The translations under genes were made by a program, and so were the position numbers. The notes beneath the pieces are model-generated. The model did not search any database. It saw only the letters and a program-made list of their open reading frames with translations, and was not told where the DNA came from. Below are positions 1 to 7,133 of a stretch of 17,113 bases of DNA, in pieces. Source of the stretch: Proteiniphilum sp. UBA5267 (GTDB lineage: Bacteria > Bacteroidota > Bacteroidia > Bacteroidales > Dysgonomonadaceae); the NCBI GenBank assembly GCA_002411515.1, contig DHTF01000085.1, forward strand, positions 78,394 through 95,506, written 5' to 3'. Numbering within the stretch: the first letter of the stretch is position 1; every line of letters begins with the position of its first letter.

Positions 1-644
1 AGGGATTCATTGATGAGTGTCCGGTCGGCAATTGGCGCATCGTCGTTTACCAGCACGTCGAGCAAGCTGTTGTCCTCTCCTTCCACAAAGGGGGCATCCA
101 TGGAGATGTGCCGACCGGAAACTTTCAGTGAATCTGTCACTTTGTCCACTGAAATATCCAATTCGTTCGCTAGTTCCTCGGCCGACGGCCTGCGCTCATT
201 CTCCTGTTCAAATTTCTGAAAAGCTTTGCTGATCTTGTTGAGTGAACCAACCTGATTCAATGGCAACCGCACAATTCGCGACTGCTCTGCCAGCGCCTGG
301 AGGATAGATTGGCGAATCCACCAAACAGCATAGCTGATAAATTTAAAACCCCTTGTCTCATCGAATTTCTCGGCAGCTTTTATCAGTCCCAGGTTGCCTT
401 CGTTGATCAGGTCGGGCAGGCTCAATCCCTGGTTTTGATACTGTTTGGCTACCGACACGACAAATCGGAGGTTGGCTCTGGTGAGTTTTTCCAGTGCCTG
501 GCGATCACCTTTTTTGATGGCTTGTGCTAACTCTACTTCCTCTTCCACAGTGATCAGGTCTTCGCGACCTATCTCCTGGAGGTACTTGTCCAAGGAAGCA
601 CTTTCCCTGTTGGTGATCGATTTTGTAATTTTAAGTTGTCTCAT
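1..644 (-). CDS. rpoD: Primary RNA polymerase sigma factor (sigma-70), 3' end outside window
   Basis: This is the housekeeping sigma factor, which directs core RNA polymerase to promoters. From the ATG at 644 there are 214 codons open to the window edge. Region 1.2 ([10 protein letters not shown], about residues 17-26) begins almost at the N-terminus, so region 1.1 is missing. Region 2 follows, with [12 protein letters not shown] (58-69), [18 protein letters not shown] (78-95) and the -10-recognition helix [12 protein letters not shown] (103-114). Region 3 spans roughly 130-205 ([27 protein letters not shown]). Region 4, which reads the -33 element, lies beyond the edge. Short sigma factors without region 1.1 are typical of Bacteroidota primary sigma factors, normally near 286 residues. 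The gene lies downstream of htrA on the same strand but has its own candidate promoters at 696-703 and 744-751. Identification is firm; only the 3' part is unseen. Confidence 0.96.
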   Translation of the reverse strand, partial: MRQLKITKSITNRESASLDKYLQEIGREDLITVEEEVELAQAIKKGDRQALEKLTRANLRFVVSVAKQYQNQGLSLPDLINEGNLGLIKAAEKFDETRGFKFISYAVWWIRQSILQALAEQSRIVRLPLNQVGSLNKISKAFQKFEQENERRPSAEELANELDISVDKVTDSLKVSGRHISMDAPFVEGEDNSLLDVLVNDDAPIADRTLINES

Positions 645-695
645 TTACTCTATATAATTCTGCTGAATATTGTTCATCTCATCTCATCAGGGCTG

Positions 696-703
696 CAAAA
701 GTA
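696..703 (-). promoter_or_regulatory. Proximal -7 box of rpoD
   Basis: On the minus strand the sequence reads TACTTTTG, a full match to the Bacteroidota -7 consensus TAnnTTTG. It lies about 50 nt before the rpoD ATG. I see no TTTG at the expected -33 spacing of 19-21 bp, so the call rests on the -7 box and its position. Confidence 0.55.
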
Positions 704-743
704 CAAAAAAAATCGTTATGCAGATGAAATATTGACTTTCTGT

Positions 744-751
744 CAAAGATA
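744..751 (-). promoter_or_regulatory. Distal candidate -7 box of rpoD
   Basis: The minus strand reads TATCTTTG, a full TAnnTTTG match about 100 nt before the rpoD ATG. Its upstream edge touches the large inverted repeat at 750-792, so that dyad covers the spacer and the -33 zone. Whether this is a second rpoD promoter or a chance match cannot be settled from sequence. Confidence 0.45.
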
Positions 752-792
752 TAGCAAAGGAATCTGGCATTATGCCTAATTCCTTTGCTATA
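750..792. repeat. Inverted repeat, 14-bp perfect arms, in the htrA-rpoD gap
   Basis: The arms at 750-763 (tatagcaaaggaat) and 779-792 are perfect reverse complements. Inside, after a 2x2 mismatch, ggca (766-769) pairs with tgcc (773-776) around a three-base loop. Neither side carries the T-run expected of an intrinsic terminator: on the minus strand it is followed by tctttgacag. It may therefore be an operator, an RNA processing or stability hairpin at the htrA 3' end, or a weak terminator. Confidence 0.75.
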
Positions 793-806
793 AAAACACT
801 CTGATG

Positions 807-831
807 GTCTTTTTTGTTACTAAAAAAAGAC
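807..831 (-). terminator. AT-rich hairpin after htrA, possible weak terminator
   Basis: Nine-base arms gtctttttt (807-815) and aaaaaagac (823-831) flank a seven-base loop, 28 nt after the htrA stop. The T-run lies inside the stem rather than after it, so this is not a classical terminator. It may act together with the larger dyad at 750-792. Confidence 0.3.
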
Positions 832-858
832 TAATTAACTTTACTTAACTAAGTGTCG

Positions 859-2379
859 TCAGTCAGTAGTAAGGTCAATCGCAATGTACTGTGTTCTGCC
901 GTTCGGGTAGAAGCCTGCTACCAATAGCACTTTATCCTGACGACTGTTTGTGGAAGTCACTATTTTGGCTATATCATCCTCGCTGTTGACGGGCGTATTG
1001 TTGATTCGCATGATGATAAATCCCTTGTTTATGCCATTCTTCTTGAAAAGACCGTTGTTGTCTATGCTTTCCACTTCAAGACCGCTTGAAATGCCCAGTC
1101 TGCTTTTCGTGTCGTCATTCACGGGGCGGAAGGTTGCACCCAGTTTACTCATCGCATCTGTACTGCGTGTGATTTCGGTGTTCCCTTCGTCGTTCTTCAG
1201 TTCCACGTTAAAGGTACGGCTCTTGCCATCGCGGTCTACCGTTACACTGATCTTGTCACCGGGGCGGTATCTGTTGAGCTGGCTTTGCAGTTCGGCAAAA
1301 TTGCGGATGGGCACATTGTTGATGGCTGTAAGAACGTCACCTTTCTGCACACCTGCTGCGCGGGCAGCACTGCGATCGGCAAAATCCTCCACTACTACCC
1401 CTTTTATTTGTGAAAGTTCACGGGCCTTTTCGGGATTCTCTCGGCGGATATTCTCGATGTTGGGTACTTGAATACCCAGTACTGCACGTTGTACTGTTCC
1501 GAATTCCTTCAAATCGGCTGCAACCTTACCGGCAATGGAGATGGGAACGGCAAAAGCGTATCCGGCAAAATTGCCTGTTTGCGAATAGATGGCAGTATTG
1601 ATGCCCACAAGTTCTCCCCGGGTATTAACCAGCGCTCCACCGCTGTTGCCCGGATTTACAGCTGCATCTATTTGAATGAAGGACTGAATGCCAAGGCCTT
1701 CTCCCATTACGTTGCCCCTGTTCTTGGCGCTCACAATACCGGCAGTGACGGTTGAGGTCAGATTAAAGGGGTTGCCTACGGCCAGAACCCACTCTCCTAC
1801 CTGCAAAGCATCGGAGTTGCCAAATGTGAGGTAGGGAAAGTCGTCGCCATCGATTTTTAGCAGGGCAATGTCGCTCAATTTGTCTGAACCTACCACTTTG
1901 GCCGTAAATTCGCGGTTATCGTTCAGAGAGACTGATACCTCCGTCGCGTTTTCCACCACATGGTTGTTGGTAATGATATACCCATCTTTTGAAATAATTA
2001 CCCCTGATCCGAATCCCACCTGTTCCCGGGGTTGCGGTGTACGGTCTCCAAATCCGAAGAAGAAATCAAAAGGATTCATATACTGTTGCTGGCTGATGGT
2101 TTTGGTCTTTACGTGTACAACACCATCGACCGATTTTGATGCCGCCTCTGTGAAATCGGGATATCCCTCGGCTGTGGTGAGGTTGGTCAGCACCACATTT
2201 TTGTCCTGATCAAATGAGTTGGCATAGGTACCCATCTCCTGTGATACATTTGGAGACTTTGTTTTACTTATTATTTTCCCGTTCTTACTGATGACATCGT
2301 AACCCAACATGGTAACAACAGAACTCAATACCGCTACCAGTACGATGAAGAGAATGTTTTTTAGTTTACTTGTATTCAT
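859..2379 (-). CDS. degP: HtrA/DegP-family periplasmic serine protease with two PDZ domains
   Basis: This is a trypsin-like protease and chaperone that degrades or refolds damaged envelope proteins. The 506-residue product starts with an uncleaved anchor or signal segment (about residues 7-26, LKNILFIVLVAVLSSVV). A trypsin-fold domain follows with a complete catalytic triad: His140 in TNNHVV, Asp170 in SDIALLKI and Ser246 in NPGNSGGAL. PDZ1 covers about 298-395 (LGIQVPNI, GVQKGDVLTAINN) and PDZ2 about 410-500 (GINKGFIIMRINN). Length and order fit DegP/DegQ-type enzymes with two PDZ domains; DegS has one. A Phe-rich stretch at 104-110 (FDFFFGF) lies in the regulatory loop region before the catalytic core, as in other members. 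The gene stands alone with its own promoter (2413-2420) and a spaced TTAAC array upstream. Stress control is likely for the family but is inferred here. Confidence 0.95.
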   Translation of the reverse strand: MNTSKLKNILFIVLVAVLSSVVTMLGYDVISKNGKIISKTKSPNVSQEMGTYANSFDQDKNVVLTNLTTAEGYPDFTEAASKSVDGVVHVKTKTISQQQYMNPFDFFFGFGDRTPQPREQVGFGSGVIISKDGYIITNNHVVENATEVSVSLNDNREFTAKVVGSDKLSDIALLKIDGDDFPYLTFGNSDALQVGEWVLAVGNPFNLTSTVTAGIVSAKNRGNVMGEGLGIQSFIQIDAAVNPGNSGGALVNTRGELVGINTAIYSQTGNFAGYAFAVPISIAGKVAADLKEFGTVQRAVLGIQVPNIENIRRENPEKARELSQIKGVVVEDFADRSAARAAGVQKGDVLTAINNVPIRNFAELQSQLNRYRPGDKISVTVDRDGKSRTFNVELKNDEGNTEITRSTDAMSKLGATFRPVNDDTKSRLGISSGLEVESIDNNGLFKKNGINKGFIIMRINNTPVNSEDDIAKIVTSTNSRQDKVLLVAGFYPNGRTQYIAIDLTTD

Positions 2380-2412
2380 ACTTTTCGTTTTAGTTTATCT
2401 GACTAAATATGA

Positions 2413-2420
2413 CAAATATA
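2413..2420 (-). promoter_or_regulatory. -7 box of htrA
   Basis: The minus strand reads TATATTTG, a full match to TAnnTTTG, about 34 nt before the htrA ATG at 2379. No clear TTTG occurs at the -33 distance, which would fit a promoter that needs an activator. Confidence 0.55.
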
Positions 2421-2461
2421 TGGCAAAAAACGTGCACCTGTTCGGGCTGTTTGGTTGCTTT

Positions 2462-2510
2462 TTAACACTTTTAACGGAACGACACGACGATTAACCCCAT
2501 TTAACCCCAT
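2462..2510. repeat. Four TTAAC copies, including a perfect TTAACCCCAT tandem, upstream of htrA
   Basis: TTAAC begins at 2462, 2471, 2491 and 2501, giving spacings of 9, 20 and 10 bp, close to whole DNA turns. The last two are identical decamers TTAACCCCAT (2491-2500 and 2501-2510). The block sits about 40-90 bp upstream of the htrA -7 box, where activator sites often lie. A regulatory role is inference. Confidence 0.5.
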
Positions 2511-2534
2511 CCCCTCTTTTTCACCGCATTGAAT

Positions 2535-2549
2535 CGGACAAAATGTCCG
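2535..2549. repeat. Short inverted repeat after the glycosyltransferase gene
   Basis: CGGACA (2535-2540) and TGTCCG (2544-2549) form a six-base stem with an AAA loop, 17 nt past the GT2 stop. No T-run follows on the minus strand, so it is at best a weak 3' hairpin. No better terminator is visible between the GT2 gene and htrA. Confidence 0.3.
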
Positions 2550-2565
2550 TTACCCTTCTCACTTT

Positions 2566-3756
2566 TCACCTCCGAAGGTTGTTTCTTTTGTTCGCATAAC
2601 GACGGAAGCGGAGGTTATTGAAAGGCTGGAATAGGTCGAACGGAATCAGATGGAGGTGATAAATAATCCCGTCGAACAGCCTGCTATTGCGATTGATCAC
2701 CCTGAATTGAATTACGTAGCGAACCACGAACAACAGCAACGTCACTGCAAGCAGCGGGTACACGGGTGTGGCGATGCCCCGAACCGCGCAACCTGTCAGG
2801 GTAGCATAGAAGCAATACTTTGAAAATGATTCCCAAACAAAGAGATGTGCAGAGAAACCTTTATAAAATTGTTTGGTGTAAAGGTGTTTCGATTTCAATG
2901 ACCTCCATATAAAGAAATTGGTCACTCCCGACGTTTCTGTCAGGCTATCAGGAGAAAGCAGAACACCGGTATTCGTTCCGGGTGCAATCCGGTTCACGTA
3001 CAGATCATCTTCTCCTCCGTCGATATGCAAAATTGAGGAGAAACCTTTGTTGGTGAAAAAAAGTTCCTTTTTGTAGGCCATGTTGCGTCCGATTCCCATG
3101 AACGGTTTGTGCCAGATGGCTGTCGATAAAAATTTCAGATGGTGGATCAGGTTGTCGTAGAGGATGAACTTGCGTGAAGGTACTTTCTTTGGGATATTTA
3201 TTTTATTGAATCCCAATATAATGTCGCGTCCGTTGGCGAATTCTCTCCCATATGCTTTGATCCATTGGGGAGTACAAGGCTTGCAAAAAGCTTCGGTGAA
3301 GAGTAGCCGATCATATTTGGCAGCTTTTATTCCCAATGTGAGCGCCAGCTTCTTTTCGTTGATGCTGTCAGCCTCTTCGGGCACAAACGTATGATAGAGG
3401 TGCGGATATTTTATTCCGGCAGCTTTCAGTACCATGTCCGTTTCGTCGGTTGAACCGCAGTTCACCACGACCACTTCAAAAAGGGGATAATCCTGTTCAA
3501 GAATAAAAGGGAGATTCTTTTCGAGCTCTTCCGAGTTGTTTTTAGATGTGATGATCACGGAGATACCCGGGAGCTCTTCTGTGGGAACAGGGGTCTCTTT
3601 TCGTTTTTTTTCGTATGCAGCGGGCTTTCTGTAGAAAAAAAGATAAAAGAACAGCTGGATGAGAAAGAAAAAAAGAAGGGTCCCTCCCAGAATCCAGTCG
3701 ATGAGTGAGAGTGATTCAACGTAAGTTGTCAGCATGTTCATTGTGTACAATACCAT
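2566..3756 (-). CDS. Membrane-anchored family 2 glycosyltransferase
   Basis: This predicted GT-A fold enzyme of 396 residues would transfer a sugar from a nucleotide-sugar donor at the inner membrane; the acceptor is unknown. An N-terminal transmembrane helix (about 19-42) is followed by a cytosolic GT2 domain opening with ISVIITSKNN (65-74) and VVVVNCGSTDETD (95-107). The acceptor-side motif GGEDDLYVNR (247-256) is present, with an Ile-Trp-Arg and basic stretch near 283-291. A C-terminal hydrophobic segment spans about 329-350. The donor/metal-binding DxD site is altered: where relatives read T-D-A-D-C this protein has T-E-A-F-C (154-158). The ATG at 3756 directly follows the lysA stop (TAAATGG), so the two genes are probably co-transcribed and translationally coupled. 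Met6 or Met8 could also be the start. The family call is firm, the substrate open. Confidence 0.85.
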   Translation of the reverse strand: MVLYTMNMLTTYVESLSLIDWILGGTLLFFFLIQLFFYLFFYRKPAAYEKKRKETPVPTEELPGISVIITSKNNSEELEKNLPFILEQDYPLFEVVVVNCGSTDETDMVLKAAGIKYPHLYHTFVPEEADSINEKKLALTLGIKAAKYDRLLFTEAFCKPCTPQWIKAYGREFANGRDIILGFNKINIPKKVPSRKFILYDNLIHHLKFLSTAIWHKPFMGIGRNMAYKKELFFTNKGFSSILHIDGGEDDLYVNRIAPGTNTGVLLSPDSLTETSGVTNFFIWRSLKSKHLYTKQFYKGFSAHLFVWESFSKYCFYATLTGCAVRGIATPVYPLLAVTLLLFVVRYVIQFRVINRNSRLFDGIIYHLHLIPFDLFQPFNNLRFRRYANKRNNLRR

Positions 3757-4914
3757 TTAAATATGATCGGAGAAGTAGGAGGCTGGTTTCTCACGGCAAT
3801 TATATTGTGAGACCATGGTTTCGCCATAGGCTCCCGCGGAGCGGATAGCGATGAGATCACCCCGCGAGGATTTATTCAGCATCCGCTCACGGCCGAAAAC
3901 ATCGCTCGACTCGCAAATGGGGCCCACCACGTCGTAGGGTAGGTAATCCATATCGGAGCTGATGTTTTCGATGTGATGAAAAGCCTGATACAGCGCGGGG
4001 CGGATCAAATCCGTCATGCCAGCATCCACTATCAGAAATTTCTTCTCCAATCCTTCTTTCACGTAGATCACTCGGGTAATTAGTGAGCCACAAGGAGCAA
4101 CCATGGAACGACCGAGTTCAAAATGGAGTGTCTGGTTCTCCTGCAGCCTGAGGTACTTCTCAAAAAGCCGGAAGTAGGATTCAAAATCGGCTATGGGACA
4201 ATGATTAGGGTGCTGGTAATTGATGCCCAGACCGCCCCCTACATTGATCATCGGCAGGGTAACACCCTGTTCGTTGAACCACTGCTGCAGCGTGGCAGCC
4301 TTCACGCAGAGATCTTCAAAAGAAGACAGATCGGTGATCTGGGAGCCAATGTGAAAGTGCATACCAATCAGCTCAATTTGTGGTGAATCCTGGAACATTT
4401 TCAATATCTCAGGTAGATCCTGTTCATTGATACCAAACTTGTTCTCGTTCAATCCGGTGGTGATATATTTGTGGGTATGGGCATCCACATTGGGATTGAT
4501 GCGCAGCGCCACCCGGGCTTTCTTTTTGCGGTCCGCAGCTAGTGAACTGAGCACAGCAAGCTCGGGTATCGACTCCACATTAAAGCAGAAAATATCGTGA
4601 TCGAGACCTATTCCTATTTCCCTGTCGGTTTTCCCTACGCCGGCAAACGCAATCTGATCGGGTTTGAAGCCGCATTCCAAGGCCAGCAATATCTCATTGC
4701 CACTTACACAGTCTGCGCCAAACCCGTAGGAGGCGATCTCCTTCAGGATGACAGGGTTGGCGTTTGCTTTGATGGCGTAATGCACATGGAATGGTTTGTG
4801 GTTGCATTCGTTGCGGATGACGTCGAGGGTTTGCCGCAGCAAGTCCATATCGTACCAGTAAAAGGGCGTTTCGATATATTTAAACTTTTCAGTCGGGAAG
4901 ATACCTTTTATCAT
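3757..4914 (-). CDS. lysA: Diaminopimelate decarboxylase
   Basis: This PLP-dependent enzyme decarboxylates meso-diaminopimelate to L-lysine, the last step of lysine synthesis. Using the ATG at 4914, the 385-residue product has PLP-binding Lys49 (HYAIKANANP), HIGSQ (188-192), the phosphate-binding GGGLG (226-230), ELGR (266-269, commonly EPGR), the CESSD motif (334-338) carrying the catalytic Cys, and GAYG (361-364). The reading frame continues upstream to an ATG at 4974, adding about 20 hydrophobic residues unlike the family. The -7 box at 4980-4987 would place transcription start almost on that upstream ATG, so the internal start is preferred. Lysine-pathway genes are not adjacent; the partner downstream is a glycosyltransferase, and no upstream aspartokinase gene is present as sometimes occurs in relatives. 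Confidence 0.95.
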   Translation of the reverse strand: MIKGIFPTEKFKYIETPFYWYDMDLLRQTLDVIRNECNHKPFHVHYAIKANANPVILKEIASYGFGADCVSGNEILLALECGFKPDQIAFAGVGKTDREIGIGLDHDIFCFNVESIPELAVLSSLAADRKKKARVALRINPNVDAHTHKYITTGLNENKFGINEQDLPEILKMFQDSPQIELIGMHFHIGSQITDLSSFEDLCVKAATLQQWFNEQGVTLPMINVGGGLGINYQHPNHCPIADFESYFRLFEKYLRLQENQTLHFELGRSMVAPCGSLITRVIYVKEGLEKKFLIVDAGMTDLIRPALYQAFHHIENISSDMDYLPYDVVGPICESSDVFGRERMLNKSSRGDLIAIRSAGAYGETMVSQYNCREKPASYFSDHI

Positions 4915-4979
4915 GGGGTGTAATTTTTTTGTAATAAATAAGAAGATGATCCACCTGGAAAACCATAGGGACACCGGGG

Positions 4980-4987
4980 CAAAATTA
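4980..4987 (-). promoter_or_regulatory. -7 box of lysA
   Basis: The minus strand reads TAATTTTG, matching TAnnTTTG, in the 93-nt gap between miaA and lysA. The predicted transcription start near 4973 leaves a leader of about 60 nt before the lysA ATG at 4914. No -33 TTTG is seen. Confidence 0.55.
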
Positions 4988-5007
4988 CGATTTTTTTGGA
5001 GAATATC

Positions 5008-5922
5008 TCATCTGTTCAGGTAAGAAAGTGCAGCGGCTATCTTTTGATCCTCCGGAAGCGCGGCATCGATCCAATGGATGGGAATGCCGCGACGCTCCAT
5101 TCCACGGAACCAGGTCATTTGCCTTTTTGCAAACTGATGGATGGCTATCTCGAGCAGCCTGTACATCTCCTCATAACTGAGTGTGCCCAGTAGATGCAAC
5201 GTCACATACTTGTATTCCAGTCCGTAATAGATCAGGTCGTCGGCCGAGACACCCGCATCGAGGAGTCCTTTTATTTCATCGATCATGCCCTCCTGTAAAC
5301 GTCTTTTCAGCCGTGCTGTGATTTTCGCACGCCGTAAATCGCGGTCGATCATGAGCCCCAGTACACAACTTTCAAGGGGTGGAAATCGAGTCTCCGAGAT
5401 TGACTGGTCGGCCTGATATTTCGCAATTTCAATGGCTCGCACCGCTCTTTGTGCCGTGTCGGTATCGGTGGTGTTGTGCAGACTCCGGTAGCTTTGAAGG
5501 ATCTGTGTCAGTTCCTGTAATGATTTACCTTCGAGCGATTTTCGCAATGTTGCGTTGATCGGTACATCGGGTAAATGATAACCTTTCAGTACCGACTCGA
5601 CGTAAAGTCCCGTACCGCCACACAAAATGGGTCTTCTGTTGCGTGAAAGGATATCCTGTAGCACTGCGTGAAAATCATGCTGGTAATCGAAAAGCGTATA
5701 TTTTTCGCCTGCTGCACGGATATCGATCAAATGATAGGGGATGTTTTTTTCCCCGACCTGATATTCGGAGATATCTTTTCCCGTGCCGATGTCCATACCC
5801 CGGTAAATCTGTCGTGAATCGGCACTGATTATTTCGCCGTCCAGCACTTGGGCAAGCCGGACAGCGAAAGAGGTTTTGCCGGATGCTGTGGGACCAACTA
5901 TGGTGATTAACTTACTCTGCAT
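5008..5922 (-). CDS. miaA: tRNA dimethylallyltransferase
   Basis: MiaA attaches a dimethylallyl group to N6 of A37 in tRNAs that read codons beginning with U, which improves codon-anticodon pairing. The 304-residue product begins MQSKLITIVG and carries a P-loop GPTASGKT (10-17), the ISADSRQIYRGMDIGTGK segment (32-49), PYHLID (62-67) and CGGTGLYVESVLKG (101-114). Near the C-terminus is the family motif QFAKRQMTWFR. The frame stays open upstream to 6030, but that extension is an Ala/Glu-rich shadow of the Gly-rich tail of the neighbouring TPM gene, so the ATG at 5922 is chosen. It starts 4 nt after the TPM gene stop and is probably the last gene of the lemA cluster. A new promoter follows it for lysA. 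Confidence 0.95.
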   Translation of the reverse strand: MQSKLITIVGPTASGKTSFAVRLAQVLDGEIISADSRQIYRGMDIGTGKDISEYQVGEKNIPYHLIDIRAAGEKYTLFDYQHDFHAVLQDILSRNRRPILCGGTGLYVESVLKGYHLPDVPINATLRKSLEGKSLQELTQILQSYRSLHNTTDTDTAQRAVRAIEIAKYQADQSISETRFPPLESCVLGLMIDRDLRRAKITARLKRRLQEGMIDEIKGLLDAGVSADDLIYYGLEYKYVTLHLLGTLSYEEMYRLLEIAIHQFAKRQMTWFRGMERRGIPIHWIDAALPEDQKIAAALSYLNR

Positions 5923-5926
5923 ATCT

Positions 5927-6739
5927 TTACCAGCTGCCACCTGCACCTCCGCCACCGAAGCTTCCGCCGCCGCCCCCGCCGAAGCCTTCTCCGCCGAAGC
6001 CTCCTCCACCGAACCCGCCGCCGAAGCCACCGCCTCTGTGGCCGCTACCCATTATGGGTGGAAAAAACAAGGGAGGAACTGTGCTCCTGCGGTGTCCGTC
6101 GCTGTCAATATGCTGGTCACCGCCACCCCTGAATAGGATGAAAAACAACACAAATACGATGATCAAGATGATGATTGCAATAACCGGAGTGCCTCCTTCT
6201 TCCTTTTCCTCTGCCGCGAACTCTCCCGACAGGCGGGCAATCATGGTATCCACTGCGGCATTCACACCGCCAAAATAATCTTCTTCCACGAAATAAGGAA
6301 TCATCTCATTGCGGACAATGCGTCCGGCAAAAGCATCGTTGATGCGTGCCTCAAGGCCATAACCGGTGGCAATAAAAGCCTGACCCCGACTGTTCCCCAC
6401 TTTGGGTTTGACAAGTATTACGGCACCGTTGTTTTTACTTTTCTGTCCAATGCCCCATGCTTCGCCCAGCCGGAAAGTATAGTCCGATGCAGGGTAGCCT
6501 CCCAGGTCGTTTACAGTGACCACATAGATTTGTGTAGAGGTAGAATCGTTGTATGCCAGCAGCTTTTGCTCGAGCGATGCAGTCTCGGCAGCCGAAAAAA
6601 GACCGGCAAAGTCGTTCACCAGACGGAAGGGCATCATGGGAGCAGGGATGTCCTGTGCCTTCCCGCCTACCATAGAAAGCAGGAACAAAACAATAAACAG
6701 TACTTTACTCTTCCAGAATAACTTCATCACCCAGTTCAT
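5927..6739 (-). CDS. Secreted or membrane TPM-domain (YgcG-like) protein with Gly-rich tail
   Basis: A 270-residue protein of the TPM_phosphatase/YgcG family. Some TPM-domain proteins have been linked to acid phosphatase activity or photosystem II repair, but the bacterial role is unclear. A signal peptide covers about residues 5-29 (a Lys-rich start, then VLFIVLFLL, ending GGKAQ). The TPM domain runs about 40-175, with VNDFAGLFSA (41-50), NNGAVILVKPK (103-113) and ATGYGLEARINDAFAGRI (124-141). A transmembrane helix follows at 185-203, then a cytosolic Gly/Phe-rich low-complexity tail to the end. The start at 6739 overlaps the upstream TPM gene by 35 nt; Met5 (6727) is an equally good start with a 23-nt overlap. 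It forms a module with lemA and the small TPM gene, and such linkage is recurrent in bacteria. The domain assignment is confident, the function is not. Confidence 0.85.
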   Translation of the reverse strand: MNWVMKLFWKSKVLFIVLFLLSMVGGKAQDIPAPMMPFRLVNDFAGLFSAAETASLEQKLLAYNDSTSTQIYVVTVNDLGGYPASDYTFRLGEAWGIGQKSKNNGAVILVKPKVGNSRGQAFIATGYGLEARINDAFAGRIVRNEMIPYFVEEDYFGGVNAAVDTMIARLSGEFAAEEKEEGGTPVIAIIILIIVFVLFFILFRGGGDQHIDSDGHRRSTVPPLFFPPIMGSGHRGGGFGGGFGGGGFGGEGFGGGGGGSFGGGGAGGSW

Positions 6740-7130
6740 TTACATCGTTTTCCATGGTAGGAAACTGCGTCTTGATCAGTTCACCCACTTTTTCCACACC
6801 TTTTGAGATACCCTCGGCAATAAGTCCTTTCCTGAAGAGGGAGAGCATCTCTGCCAGCGCATCTTCCCAGAAGTTGTCCTGTGCAGCATCGTGTATACCT
6901 TTGTCACCCACGATGGCTGCTTTGTGGTCGTCCGGCGACACAAAAATAAGGACGCCATTGCGGCGCTGCGTTTCTTCCATCTTCAACTTCTTAAATTTCT
7001 TCCATGCCGCATCCAGGGGGTCTCCTTTGCATTGTCTGGCCACACACACCCTTATTTCACCGGAGGTGTGACTTTCGGCGTTTCGGATTGATGCGGATAT
7101 ATGGTTCAGTTCCTCTTTTTGCAACTTCAT
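6705..7130 (-). CDS. Small TPM-domain protein without signal peptide
   Basis: A 141-residue product resembling a bare TPM_phosphatase domain. It has the N-terminal helix and HTSGEIRVCVA strand (21-31), the central RRNGVLIFVSPDDHKAAIVGDKGI (56-79), then AQDNFWEDALAEML (83-96) and a helical IAEGISKGVEKVGELI (104-119), followed by an acidic C-terminus. It has neither signal peptide nor membrane helix, so it should be cytosolic, in contrast to its larger paralogue downstream. It starts 3 nt after the lemA stop and its 3' end overlaps the downstream TPM gene. Such lemA-TPM-TPM arrangements suggest the three products work together at the envelope, but no reaction is established. Family call good; function unknown. 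Confidence 0.83.
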   Translation of the reverse strand: MKLQKEELNHISASIRNAESHTSGEIRVCVARQCKGDPLDAAWKKFKKLKMEETQRRNGVLIFVSPDDHKAAIVGDKGIHDAAQDNFWEDALAEMLSLFRKGLIAEGISKGVEKVGELIKTQFPTMENDVNELGDEVILEE

Positions 7131-7133
7131 ATT

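Noticed and set aside
950..1471. Plus-strand frame of 173 codons inside htrA
   Set aside because: It is opposite the PDZ region of an intact htrA and has Ser/Leu/Arg-rich shadow composition with no family motif.
2491..2510. Telomere-like or att-site reading of the TTAACCCCAT tandem
   Set aside because: Only two copies, no integrase gene and no tRNA gene nearby. A promoter-upstream role is simpler.
5923..6030. N-terminal extension of miaA (Ala/Glu-rich)
   Set aside because: It is the alternate-frame reading of the Gly-rich repeats of the TPM gene and precedes the P-loop by far more than the family allows.
5940..6050. CRISPR- or repeat-like GC-rich array
   Set aside because: The periodicity comes from codons for Gly and Phe in the protein tail; there are no fixed-length spacers.
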